Assembly: GCA_013368375.1 (NCBI GenBank)
Contig: JAACJP010000032.1
Span: 372,001-436,000, forward strand
DNA: 64,000 nucleotides
Origin: Tricholomella constricta
Lineage: Eukaryota; Basidiomycota; Agaricomycetes; Agaricales; Lyophyllaceae
Direction: 5' to 3'
The translations under genes and the position numbers were made by a program. The notes under the pieces are model-generated. The model searched no databases. It saw only the letters and a list, made by a program, of their open reading frames with translations, and had not been told where the DNA came from. Positions 45,444-54,441 of this stretch are shown here, piece by piece (position 1 is the first letter of the stretch; every line of letters starts with the position of its first letter).

Positions 45444-46751
45444 GGGTTCATAAACATGGACTTATCATGATAGGTCAGATGTCGGAACTGCAAGAAAGAT
45501 ACACTGAACTCACCAAGACAGAAAAAATACACAAGGCAGCCAAATATGAGGTATACGACGGCAACGGCAGCCGATGGCACGGAGGATGATCGGGCAAGGG
45601 AGGGTATCAGATTAAGAAAGAGACAGGTGAAACATAGGATTGGAAAGAATGTGAGTGCGACGTTGGGAAGAGGAGGAGAAGGTAGGGAGCGTCGGAGAGT
45701 CGGCCTCACGCCGAATGCTGAGAGGGGAAGAAAGAAAGTTAGTGGCAGTATACCACTGAACAGACGTGCGCAAACCCACCTTTCTTGCGCATGATGCACA
45801 AAATTACTTCAAGGAATGACTGAGGTGATAGAAGCGGAGTAGGGAGAGGAAAAACTGGGGAAGTTGGGACCTGTCCCCAGGAGACTTTGACATATTGCAT
45901 TCTGAGATTCGATCTGCAGAGGTTGGATAAAAGAGGGTTAGTTAGGAACAGATACAACACTATATCTTGAGCTCATATCAAGATATGCATACATTTTGGT
46001 AAAAGCGCTCACCGACGAAGGTCATGAATCTGGAGGGATCATCAACCACAACCCGAGCACCTTTTGAAAAATCATAGCTCCGTTCAGATTCCAGTTGAAT
46101 TCTTCACTAAACAACATCGAAACAGTTTGATATAGCATAGTCAGTATGGGGGCACTACTTGAGATCGCGCCATTGCCTACGCGCTGCGCAGGGTTCTGTT
46201 TTGTTGGTGCGCGGTGCTCGGTTCAGCCGAAAGCTGAAGATCCAAATGCAGAGGGGTCACCGGATGCGCGAACATGGGTCCAAGATGCATACTAGACTAT
46301 ATATTGACCGCTTTCACCCGTGGATTGGGCGATTAGGCGCGTCTACAAACGGCGAGGTGAGGATGAAAAACAAGTTGCAGGCGTGATCAGCTCATCAGCT
46401 CAAGCGATCAATTTCACGACCCGAATAGGAAGTACCTCCGCTGGAGCCTTGGTTCCGCCTCACGAGCGTCCTGAAGCAATCACATCTTCAGTTTTGACCA
46501 GTTAGGGATCGTAAAGCTGTGTGCACCATGTAGACTCTCCGTTTGGTCTCATCTCACAATTTTTTTTTCCAGTAGACCAATCATCATTCAAATGACATTC
46601 TGTACACATAATTAAAGAGACATTGCTACCGACCAGACCCAAATCGGCTTAAGAAAATCGGAGATTGTCTAAGTTTTTGGCAAGGTCGTACGCATAAAAA
46701 TCGGGGATGAGCGACATTTCAGGCCGAGTTTCGTCGCATAAAAATGGAACA

Positions 46752-48550
46752 TTAGTCAGCATAAGGGAGGGTCCTGTAATATTCCTTGATTTGATCGAAC
46801 ACAAAGTGACCAGGCGTGCCATACGTGACATGGCTGTACAATCCCAATCCCTTGGGCATGCCAGAATGCACCAACGCGACGATCTTGCCTTCAGCATTGA
46901 AGATGACGGACCCAGAGTCGCCGCGGTCAGAAAAGTTGCCGCTCTTCTTGTCGTAGTTGAAGACCGCGACCTCCCAGGAGTCGTGCTCGAATAGGTCGCA
47001 ATGGTACGATTCCAGCTCTGAGTAGCGACCAAAGGTAAGATCGGTTGTCTGCCCGTGCTTGGCCACTATGAAGCAACTTGGGTTACCTTGGTCGTCCATG
47101 GAGTAGGGGTTCGCCAAGCCTGCAGCGTCAACCCAGCCCAAAAGTCGGAAGAGATGATTTTTCGGGTAATCAAAGACCGGTGGGTGGGCGGCATGATTGG
47201 GATAGAAAAACGTCTTGACCTCTGCGCGGGTGTACTTGCCGGCTAAAAAGAGATTTTATGTTCCGGATTAAACAAAGATAAGAAAAAGGGGCTAAGCAGA
47301 ATACCGCACCGAGATAAACATGATTGCCTTTGAAGGCTGGCATGAACTTGTCCTCTTCGAGCGCCATGACGCCGATGTCGCGAGTATAGCGGCGATGATC
47401 GACATCTTTGGCGATTTTGGGCGCCCAATCGAGGTATCCGGCGATGCGCTGTGAGTCGTTGCTCCAGGTAGAATTGAGCAGCTTGAGGAAGTCCTCTAGA
47501 GTTTTGACATCTTCCTTGGCCCTCTTCAAGTCCACCTCCTTCCTCTCCTTGTCCTTGTTGTCGCCCGCCGCGTCTTCCTCGTCGTAATCGGAGGCTCCCA
47601 ACTTTGTAACAAGTTCTGCAATCTGCTCAGCAAAGACCTTAGTGTCGTCAACCTTGGTCGCAAGCATCGCGTGCGTCTCGTCGATGATCTGCTGGAACCG
47701 ATGACTGCCGCAGTTGCGGATGAGCTGCTTGGGTGCACCAGGCTGTCCAGAGTACTGATAGTCAGTCGTCGTGTCGTTGGAGACGACATGCTTGTTGGTC
47801 ACAGCCATCACGCGCTTACTCTTGTTACCGCGGCGGTCCTTGCCCTCGTGGAAATACAAACCAAGGGTACCCTGCACGTTCTGGTCGGCCAACTCGTCTG
47901 CGGCAAGGGGGACGCCCAGGAGGGCCGTCAGAGCTCGGCGAATCCAGTGAGTCGGGTCCGTGTCACAGGCAACAGGCATCATGGGAGGCGGACCAACAAG
48001 TGGCTGGACTTTACCCTCAATCCAGTAGACTGCAGCGTCCTGGATGCCATGCTTGGCGAGGATGGCGAGGATGTCGGCATTGGCATCGCGGCAGGCTGTC
48101 TCCTTGGTGGTGCCAGGATAGACAGAGATCCATAGGACGACATGGTCGTCCAAGACGTCCTTGCCATCGCGATTGCATGTAGAGAAGCGGACGGGCACCA
48201 TTGTAGAGATGCGAATGCCACGAGACTTGTCCTTGAGAAGTAGGATGATCTCAGGAGCAATGGTCCACTTCCAGAACTGGTTGTTCAAGGTCTTGTGGAC
48301 GAGTCCGTGGACCTTCTTCTCGGGGATGGCTGAGTGCCTGCCTGGAGGGATCACGGATGGACGCAGAGCGAGATCGGAACGCTGCAACAGAGCAGGAGGG
48401 TCGTGCGAGATGCCGGTGAAGAAGTGCATGGCTTCGAAGGGCGAGACGAGGTCTGGCTCAGCTGCGGAAGAAGGAAAAAGAGAAAGAGCTCGTTAGTGGA
48501 ACGATCGAGGGGTGTAGCTGGTACCACTTACTTTTTTCGTTGTCAGACAT
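46752..48550 (-). CDS. trypsin-like serine protease, 3' end displaced by transposon
   Basis: Exons 48550-48532, 48461-47310 and 47242-46752. The PA-clan triad is visible: histidine in AVTNKHVVS, aspartate in YTRDIGVMALEED, and serine in DRGDSGSVIFN, followed by IVALVHSGMPKGLG. A charged helical insertion (DEEDAAGDNKDKERKE) lies between the first two. No signal peptide is seen, so it is probably intracellular. The last host codons are at 46784; the frame then crosses the target duplication and ends 7 codons into the transposon repeat (stop at 46754-46752), giving about 553 aa in place of about 558. The catalytic part is complete, but the natural terminator has been moved 7 kb away. Substrate unknown. 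Confidence 0.75.
46759..46775 (-). repeat. right terminal inverted repeat
   Basis: 17 bases, exact complement of 39697-39713. Confidence 0.9.
46776..46783. repeat. 8-bp target site duplication, right copy
   Basis: GTAATATT, identical to 39689-39696. Confidence 0.9.
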
Positions 48551-49161
48551 TTGGGAAGGCTTTCAAGTTAAAAACAGGGGTAGTAGCAGCAGTAAAGAGT
48601 TTCGCAGATGGAAGTAGAATTCCGGATACATAGTGGTTTGTGGGACGAGGAAGAAGGGGGGAACAGTCAGTCGATGGGTTTTAATTTAATACTAGGAGGT
48701 TGATGATGCACCTTTCGCACATGTTTGCTCATGTCCATGCTGGCACCCCGTTATCTGAAAGCTCCTTTTCTTTTGAGGACCCCAATTTGTCCTGATCAGG
48801 ACAAGGATGTGAAATCACCAAAGAGAGCTCACCACGTTTGGGAATGGATGGTTGGATGGATGGACTTAGATCAATCAAGTTCAGTTGGTTTGACAAATGA
48901 AATGAGATACATGTTTGGGCGTTTATAGTTGAGTCTTGGAGAGTTATTGTCTATCATGTGAAGTATAAATTTAGAGAGTTGACGGAATCCAGGAATGTAA
49001 GTGGAATGTGATAAAATATAATAGGGAACACAGACAGGAGCGAGATATTGTGGTTTAGCAAAATAGGGTACTTGTTACAATGGATTACCCGCAGCGGTGC
49101 ACCGGAAATACCTGCAAGCGATCAGGCTGTTGAGGGCGGTTCCGACATTGCATAAGCCCCG
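48551..49161. other. no recognisable gene
   Basis: Upstream region of the protease gene up to the left end of the retrotransposon. AT-richer than its neighbours, with only short frames. Confidence 0.4.
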
Positions 49162-49328
49162 AGAATTACGTAATGTCAGCGGAACTGAGGAGGGAATTGG
49201 CCGGCGAGAGAACTCCTTAGGTTCTCCCCATCACGCCAATTCCCCCTCAGGTGAGCTGATATTACATTTAGGGTGTCCCCATCACGCCAATTCCCCCTCA
49301 GAACAGGGCCTTCGGATTTTAGATCTAC
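49162..49328 (+). repeat. split direct repeat A1
   Basis: About 167 bp nearly identical to A2 at 54152-54317, starting AGAATTACGTAATGTCAGCG and ending at GATCTAC. The two differ mainly in a stretch near 49275-49295. Confidence 0.9.
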
Positions 49329-49421
49329 ATTGGACATCGTCATCACATCTGACCTCGTCATCGTTCCTTCGTCTCTCAACTTGTAGAATTTAGGAGTAAC
49401 TCCTATAAGCATCTGCATTAC

Positions 49422-50783
49422 ATGAGTGGTCATGAAGTCCAACAAACAGGCTCTACTCCCACAGGGGGATCCGGCAGCGGTATTGAAGGCAACTCAAGGA
49501 GCGGAACCTTCGCTCCTGGATCGACTGCAGCTGCAGGGCAAACCCCTATTGGAGAGAATGAGGGGGATGGGAGGATCGAGAACCACATCCTCGTCGACGT
49601 CGAACGTTTCGTCCAGGCCTTTCGAAACCAAGAACAATCGAAAGGAGCGACTTACGTTTCTATCGCCAGGGCTATCGAGTCGTCACTCAACCCACCTGAT
49701 ACCAGAAGAAACGCCATCGTTAATTACACGACTCTCCTCGACAACATTGAGCATGAGAGACGCCTCCAGGCTGCCCGTGGACAGAACGCTGGAGGAGGGG
49801 ACCAACCTCCAGGACAAGGTTCCCCTAATCCACCGCCTCAGCAACGTCCCGGAAGTCGGGCCGGATCAAATGCTCTTGCCAGACCTGGATTGGTCAATGA
49901 CGCCATCGACGATCTCTTCAATTCAATCCACCCCGGATCAAACCACTCATCTGATTCCGAGTCTGATCGAGAGGATGGGGGGAAAAGAAAACAGAGAGAC
50001 GGAGTTGTTGAACACCGTATGCCCTGGTATGACGACGAACGGCACGTCCGTAATACAGGGAACCCCAGCATCAACCTCACTCGGAAGACCCTCGAATACT
50101 TCGCCAAGGACCTGGCGAAAGTCAAACGCTTCATCGGAGCGGCTCAAACTGCCCCACAAGAGTTCCCATCTTCCGAATGGGACAACATCATCAGAGGGCA
50201 CGCCGTTAACCTCGATGTCGTCCTCAGCTCACTCCATCACGTCAGTGCCCCTAGAGAAAATCGAGGGCGTATTGGCGACAATGAAATTAGTCTTGGACGG
50301 AGCGAGCCGACTCGTAAGGTCGAAACGAGCGGCCAATGGATCTCCGCTTGGAATGCCACGGTCAAAGCGGTTAGATTCACGTTCAAGCACCGAGAAGATG
50401 AGCTCAGGACCTATGGGGAGTTTATCGAAGGGCTTTTCTCATCCCGTCTCCTCTCCTCCCACCCCAGAGTTATCCTCTTCGACAAAGCTGTCAGAGCGCA
50501 AGTTGCAGGAGGTCAGCGCGTCCTCCTTACCAACTCAGACAAGTTCTCCCGCCTTGCGTCCGCTATCCTTATGCCAGACGGAATCGAGTCAGACCGAAGC
50601 AGCAAACAAGGGTTCAACACGGGGTCCTCAAAGTCGGGGTCAACTTGCAACAGGTTTAACTCTTTCCAAGGCTGCTCCAACACCAAGGGGGAATGCAAGT
50701 ACCGACATGTCTGCAAGAAATGCAACACTAAAGGCCACGGAGCCTATGTCTGCACCGCTCCCAGCTCCAGCTCGGGCTCCTAA
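49422..50783 (+). CDS. gag-like protein of the Ngaro element (453 aa)
   Basis: First ORF of the element. It opens with a Gly/Ser-rich disordered region, has a central helical part (NTRKTLEY-type text, ETSGQWISAWNATVKAVRFTF, ILFDKAVRAQVAGG), and ends with cysteine clusters: CNRFNSFQGCSNTKGECKYRH followed closely by a CCHC zinc knuckle (CKKCNTKGHGAYVC). It would bind and package the element RNA. The start is the first ATG in the frame. The RT frame runs open beneath it. Confidence 0.8.
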   Translation: MSGHEVQQTGSTPTGGSGSGIEGNSRSGTFAPGSTAAAGQTPIGENEGDGRIENHILVDVERFVQAFRNQEQSKGATYVSIARAIESSLNPPDTRRNAIVNYTTLLDNIEHERRLQAARGQNAGGGDQPPGQGSPNPPPQQRPGSRAGSNALARPGLVNDAIDDLFNSIHPGSNHSSDSESDREDGGKRKQRDGVVEHRMPWYDDERHVRNTGNPSINLTRKTLEYFAKDLAKVKRFIGAAQTAPQEFPSSEWDNIIRGHAVNLDVVLSSLHHVSAPRENRGRIGDNEISLGRSEPTRKVETSGQWISAWNATVKAVRFTFKHREDELRTYGEFIEGLFSSRLLSSHPRVILFDKAVRAQVAGGQRVLLTNSDKFSRLASAILMPDGIESDRSSKQGFNTGSSKSGSTCNRFNSFQGCSNTKGECKYRHVCKKCNTKGHGAYVCTAPSSSSGS

Positions 50784-50799
50784 GGGAGCCCCTTTCGGC

Positions 50800-52620
50800 A
50801 TGCGTCCCAAATATCTACGCTATAATCATTGGGATCCGGAGGATACGCTTCCCCCCACGCTTGCCGAATGGTCTTTGACGGCCAAACCCTTACCTTCACC
50901 CCCTTCTGAAGTATTGAATGACCCTATTGTTACTGCGACGATTTCAAACAACCCTGGACTATTCGACATTGTTACTCCCATTGACGTCGACCTTTTCGAA
51001 CATTTACTCGAAACACACCCCAACCAACCCTTTGTCCGGTCGGTCTGCAAGGGTTTGCGAGAGGGCTTCTGGCCATTCGCAAACGCTCCAGGACCTGACT
51101 ACCCGACAACCCATGACATGGCTTTGCCTACGCCCAATAATCCTGTCGAAGCGTCTTTCCTCCGGTCCCAAAGAGACCACGAAATCTCTAAAGGTCGTTT
51201 CTCTCCCGGCTTCAGTACAGAATTACTCCCTGGCATGTACTCGATGCCCATACATGCCGTCCCTAAAGATAAAGGGGCTGGTCTTCGTATGGTCACCAAC
51301 CAATCCGCTGGAAAGTACTCCTTAAACTCCATGATTCTCCACAAAGACATCGCAGGTATGCCCTTAGACAACATGTCCCATTTAGGGGCGCACCTCCTTG
51401 AAATTCGGTCCAAATCCAATCGACCTTTGATCCTCTTCAAATCAGACGTCGCTGAAGCGTACCGTTTGATTCCCCTTCACCCTTATTTCCAAGTCAAGCA
51501 AATAAACACTATCGACGGCATCCGCCACGTCGACCACAATAACGCTTTTGGCGGTCGAGCCTCCTTTAACAACTGGGGCGCGGTCAACAGCCTCATCTCT
51601 TGGATCGCTATCAACATCGAAGTTATCGAAGACTTAATGACGTTCAACGACGACTCGTACACATCTGATGAGCGCGCCGCACTCATCCGGTATGAACCAT
51701 ACAGTCTAGACGTCCCACCCAAGCAGTTTAGACTACTCACTCTATGGGATAAGCTTGGTATACCCCACAAGGCGTCGAAGCAGACCTTCGGCGCACCTTT
51801 GGTTATCATCGGCATCCTCGTAGACCCCAACGCTATGACTTTGACTTTACCCCTAGAGGCCCGCATGGACTTCGTCGCTGAACTCTGTAGGTTCGCCAAC
51901 AGAGAAGGGAAAAAATCCAGGTACTTCACCCTCCGTGAATGGCAACGTTTAGCAGGATGGGCCAATTGGTTTTTCAACGTATTTCCACTCTTGCGTCCCT
52001 GTCTAGCCAACATCTACCCCAAGATTACAGCCCATGCCGATAAACCCAATGCTCACATCTGGTGTAATCAAGCTATACGGTCTGATCTTACCTGGGTGGC
52101 GGATCACATTGAAAAGGCATCTGGAATACATCTTATTCGTTCTAAAACGTGGAATGAAGACGAGGCCGACCTTACAATCTTTTGTGACGCTTGTCTCTCG
52201 GGCTTTGCATTCTGGTATCCTAGTACCGGGATGGCTTTCTATTCCGATATCCCCTTCGACACTCCCCAGGGTCTCATTTTTTACTTTGAGGCTCTTTGTG
52301 TCGTTTGTGCAATCCTTGATGCTCGGAACATATTAACGTCCCCATCGAAGATCATCGTTTATACCGACAACGATAACACGGTCAAAATCTTCAACTCGTT
52401 GCACGCCAAACCGCTCTACAACCCCCTTCTTAAGGCCGCTGTCGACGTCATGATTAGCGACGAACACCAAATCCGTGTTCTTCATATCCCTGGTCAAGAC
52501 AACACGATTGCTGACCTCCTCTCTCGCAAAGACTTTGCTGCTGCATTGGACGCCCAATGTGATCTCGAGATCAGCCCTTTTCAACCCCCTCAATTCCTGC
52601 TGGGGGCAATAAAAAAATGA
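50800..52620 (+). CDS. reverse transcriptase - RNase H of the Ngaro element
   Basis: Chosen start is the first ATG after the gag stop; the frame itself is open, in +1 relative to gag, back to 49426. RT motifs include MPIHAVPKDKGAGLRMV, LILFKSDVAEAYRLIPLHP, GRASFNNWGAVNSLISWIA and a DD box in LMTFNDDSYTSD, where FNDD replaces the common YVDD. The RNase H part shows LTIFCDACLSGFAFW, FYFEALCVVCAI, KIIVYTDNDNTVKIF and LHIPGQDNTIADLLSRKDF. The stop overlaps the start of the recombinase ORF (ATGA at 52617-52620). No methyltransferase domain is present. Confidence 0.85.
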   Translation: MRPKYLRYNHWDPEDTLPPTLAEWSLTAKPLPSPPSEVLNDPIVTATISNNPGLFDIVTPIDVDLFEHLLETHPNQPFVRSVCKGLREGFWPFANAPGPDYPTTHDMALPTPNNPVEASFLRSQRDHEISKGRFSPGFSTELLPGMYSMPIHAVPKDKGAGLRMVTNQSAGKYSLNSMILHKDIAGMPLDNMSHLGAHLLEIRSKSNRPLILFKSDVAEAYRLIPLHPYFQVKQINTIDGIRHVDHNNAFGGRASFNNWGAVNSLISWIAINIEVIEDLMTFNDDSYTSDERAALIRYEPYSLDVPPKQFRLLTLWDKLGIPHKASKQTFGAPLVIIGILVDPNAMTLTLPLEARMDFVAELCRFANREGKKSRYFTLREWQRLAGWANWFFNVFPLLRPCLANIYPKITAHADKPNAHIWCNQAIRSDLTWVADHIEKASGIHLIRSKTWNEDEADLTIFCDACLSGFAFWYPSTGMAFYSDIPFDTPQGLIFYFEALCVVCAILDARNILTSPSKIIVYTDNDNTVKIFNSLHAKPLYNPLLKAAVDVMISDEHQIRVLHIPGQDNTIADLLSRKDFAAALDAQCDLEISPFQPPQFLLGAIKK

Positions 52621-53618
52621 TCTCCTCTGGTGTTCGACCGCGTCAACCCGTTAGGGAAACGTGGTCTAGGGATCGTCTCCATCGTGAACGATCCATCGCT
52701 CTCGGTTGCGCTATTGACAAAAGAACTTGGAAGAACTACGGGTCCGCTTTGAACTCTTATATCAACTTTGTCAAGTCCCATAGCTTCCCCTTGGAACCCA
52801 CTCCCGACACCCTTTCACTGTTCACAGTCTACATGTGTCACCATATCAAACCTCGCTACGTCGCCACTTACTTAACTGGTATCTGCAACCAGTTAGAACC
52901 GTTCTTTCCCGAAATTCGCAAACACAGAACCTCTAAGCTTGTATCGAAAACTCTTGCAGGCTGTATGCGCCTACGAGCCATTCCTACTTCTCGTAAGTCC
53001 CCACTCAGCCGGGATGACCTTTCTCGGGTCCTTGATCACTACAACGCATCTCAACATCATGATGATCTTCTATTCGTCTCGCCACTCTTAACGGGCTTCT
53101 ACGCTCTCATGCGGCTAGGCGAACTCACGGCGCCCGATGATCGTGATCTTTACGACGATCGCAAAATCTCGAAAATTTGGACTTATAAGATGTCAGAACA
53201 TGAATATGAATTTGTTCTGCCTAGTCATAAAGCCGACAAATTTTTCGAAGGCAACCGCATCATCGTCAAGAGCGTCAATCATCGGTCCAACCCTGTCCCC
53301 GCTTTCAGGTCCTACATCAGATCCAGGAATGCGCTCTTCCCCCTCTCACGCGAATTGTGGTTGCGAGCAGACGGCACTGTCCCCCGTCGGTCTTTCTTCA
53401 TCAGTCGACTCCGGTTGTTCTTCAATTCTACCATCGCCGGTCAATCCATGAGAGCAGGGGGCGCGACGTGGTTAGCGGAACGAGGCGTTGCTCCTCACCT
53501 CATTCAAGCCACAGGCCGCTGGTCTTCCGAATCGTTTCAAATTTACATCAGGAAAAGCCCTGTTCTCATCCAGGCTTTGCTTTTCTCTGACAACGACGAT
53601 AACACTTTCGTCCATTAG
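52617..53618 (+). CDS. tyrosine recombinase of the Ngaro element (333 aa)
   Basis: Integrates the circular cDNA by site-specific recombination. The N-terminal core-binding part includes KRTWKNYGSALNSYINFVKS. Catalytic region: arginine in GFYALMRLGEL, a histidine/lysine segment VLPSHKADKFFEG, the GQSMRAGGATWLAERGV box (glutamine where many recombinases have histidine, arginine conserved), HLIQATGRWSSESF, and the nucleophile tyrosine in FQIYIRKSPVLIQ. Translation probably couples to the upstream ORF through the ATGA overlap. Confidence 0.85.
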   Translation: MISSGVRPRQPVRETWSRDRLHRERSIALGCAIDKRTWKNYGSALNSYINFVKSHSFPLEPTPDTLSLFTVYMCHHIKPRYVATYLTGICNQLEPFFPEIRKHRTSKLVSKTLAGCMRLRAIPTSRKSPLSRDDLSRVLDHYNASQHHDDLLFVSPLLTGFYALMRLGELTAPDDRDLYDDRKISKIWTYKMSEHEYEFVLPSHKADKFFEGNRIIVKSVNHRSNPVPAFRSYIRSRNALFPLSRELWLRADGTVPRRSFFISRLRLFFNSTIAGQSMRAGGATWLAERGVAPHLIQATGRWSSESFQIYIRKSPVLIQALLFSDNDDNTFVH

Positions 53619-53970
53619 CTACGTCCTCCTTTCCTATCACTCTTCACATTTTCCCTGGACTGTTCAATTTACTTACACTTTTCTTTTCCTATTGACAAAC
53701 AGACTTTTCGCTCGACTTGTACATTTTATCAACGTTCCTTCTCGGACTTTTCGGACTTCCCCTTTTTGGACCTTTCAACGTCACATCCCTTTCTTCTCGT
53801 CGCCTTTCAACCTCTCGGACATATCTTCCTCTTTACACTCGGACATATCGGACAACTTTTTCCTCAAACCTATCGGTCACTAAAATGGACAGTACCATTT
53901 ATCTTTTTTATTCATATTTCTTCCTTCCTCCTCAAGATCGTTCCTCAATCTTTCTTTCTTATAGGGTTTA

Positions 53971-54054
53971 GGTGTACCTGAACTCGAAAATACATCACCC
54001 GGATCTGGGACCGGCTTAGTCAGCCCTCCCGTTGCACGATCCGGGATTCCACTA
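53971..54054 (+). repeat. split direct repeat B1
   Basis: 84 bp, near identical to B2 at 54358-54441; starts GGTGTACCTGAACTCG and ends CGGGATTCCACTA. Confidence 0.9.
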
Positions 54055-54151
54055 TAACTTACCTCGTGGTCATTTGCTGGATAAGCCATTGGTTGGGTTT
54101 AAACGTCCCGTTTACACAAGACCAATGGAAAAATCCGAAGCCGCTGTCCCA

Positions 54152-54317
54152 AGAATTACGTAATGTCAGCGGAACTGAGGAGGGAATTGGCCGGCGAGAG
54201 AACTCCTTAGGTTCTCCCCATCACACCAATTCCCCCTCAGGTGAGCTGATATTACATTTAGGGTGTCCACATTAACCAATGGACCCTCAGAACAGGGCCT
54301 TCGGATTTTAGATCTAC
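54152..54317 (+). repeat. split direct repeat A2
   Basis: Partner of A1 at 49162-49328. Confidence 0.9.
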
Positions 54318-54357
54318 CCGCCCTCCACACCCTTTGTATTTTTTGGTATCCTCTGAA

Positions 54358-54441
54358 GGTGTACCTGAACTCGAAAATACATCACCCGGATCTGGGACCG
54401 GCTTAGTCAGCCCTCCCGTTGCACGATCCGGGATTCCACTA
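54358..54441 (+). repeat. split direct repeat B2
   Basis: Partner of B1 at 53971-54054; right end of the element. Confidence 0.9.

Larger units (their letters stand above)
39697..46775. mobile_element. 7,079-bp TIR DNA transposon with Ulp1-transposase fusion
   Basis: Ends are a perfect 17-bp inverted repeat, AGGACCCTCCCTTATGC at 39697-39713 and its complement at 46759-46775, flanked by an 8-bp target duplication. Inside is one long minus-strand gene (39991-45443). Between 45.45 kb and the right end lie about 1.3 kb without a firm gene. The perfect repeats and duplication show a fairly recent insertion. Eight-base duplications occur in hAT, P and KDZ-type elements; the encoded protein has none of the motifs I would use to name one of these, so the superfamily is left open. 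Confidence 0.9.
49162..54441 (+). mobile_element. Ngaro-type tyrosine-recombinase retrotransposon
   Basis: Structure is A1 (49162-49328), gag-like ORF, RT-RNase H ORF, YR ORF, B1 (53971-54054), a 97-bp spacer, A2 (54152-54317), a short link, B2 (54358-54441). Split direct repeats of the A1-B1-A2-B2 type, together with a tyrosine recombinase and no methyltransferase domain, are the marks of Ngaro elements. DIRS elements have inverted repeats. All three frames are open, so the copy may be young. No target duplication is expected for this class and none was seen. Confidence 0.9.

Noticed and set aside
39697..46775. Assignment of the transposon to KDZ, hAT or P
   Set aside because: The 8-bp duplication fits all three, and Ulp1 cargo is known in several groups, but no diagnostic transposase motif was recognised.
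47671..48182. Plus-strand frames of about 150 codons
   Set aside because: Antisense of the serine protease gene, whose triad and splice phases are clear on the minus strand.
49162..54441. Assignment of the retrotransposon to DIRS or PAT
   Set aside because: Repeats are split direct rather than inverted, and no methyltransferase domain follows the RNase H.
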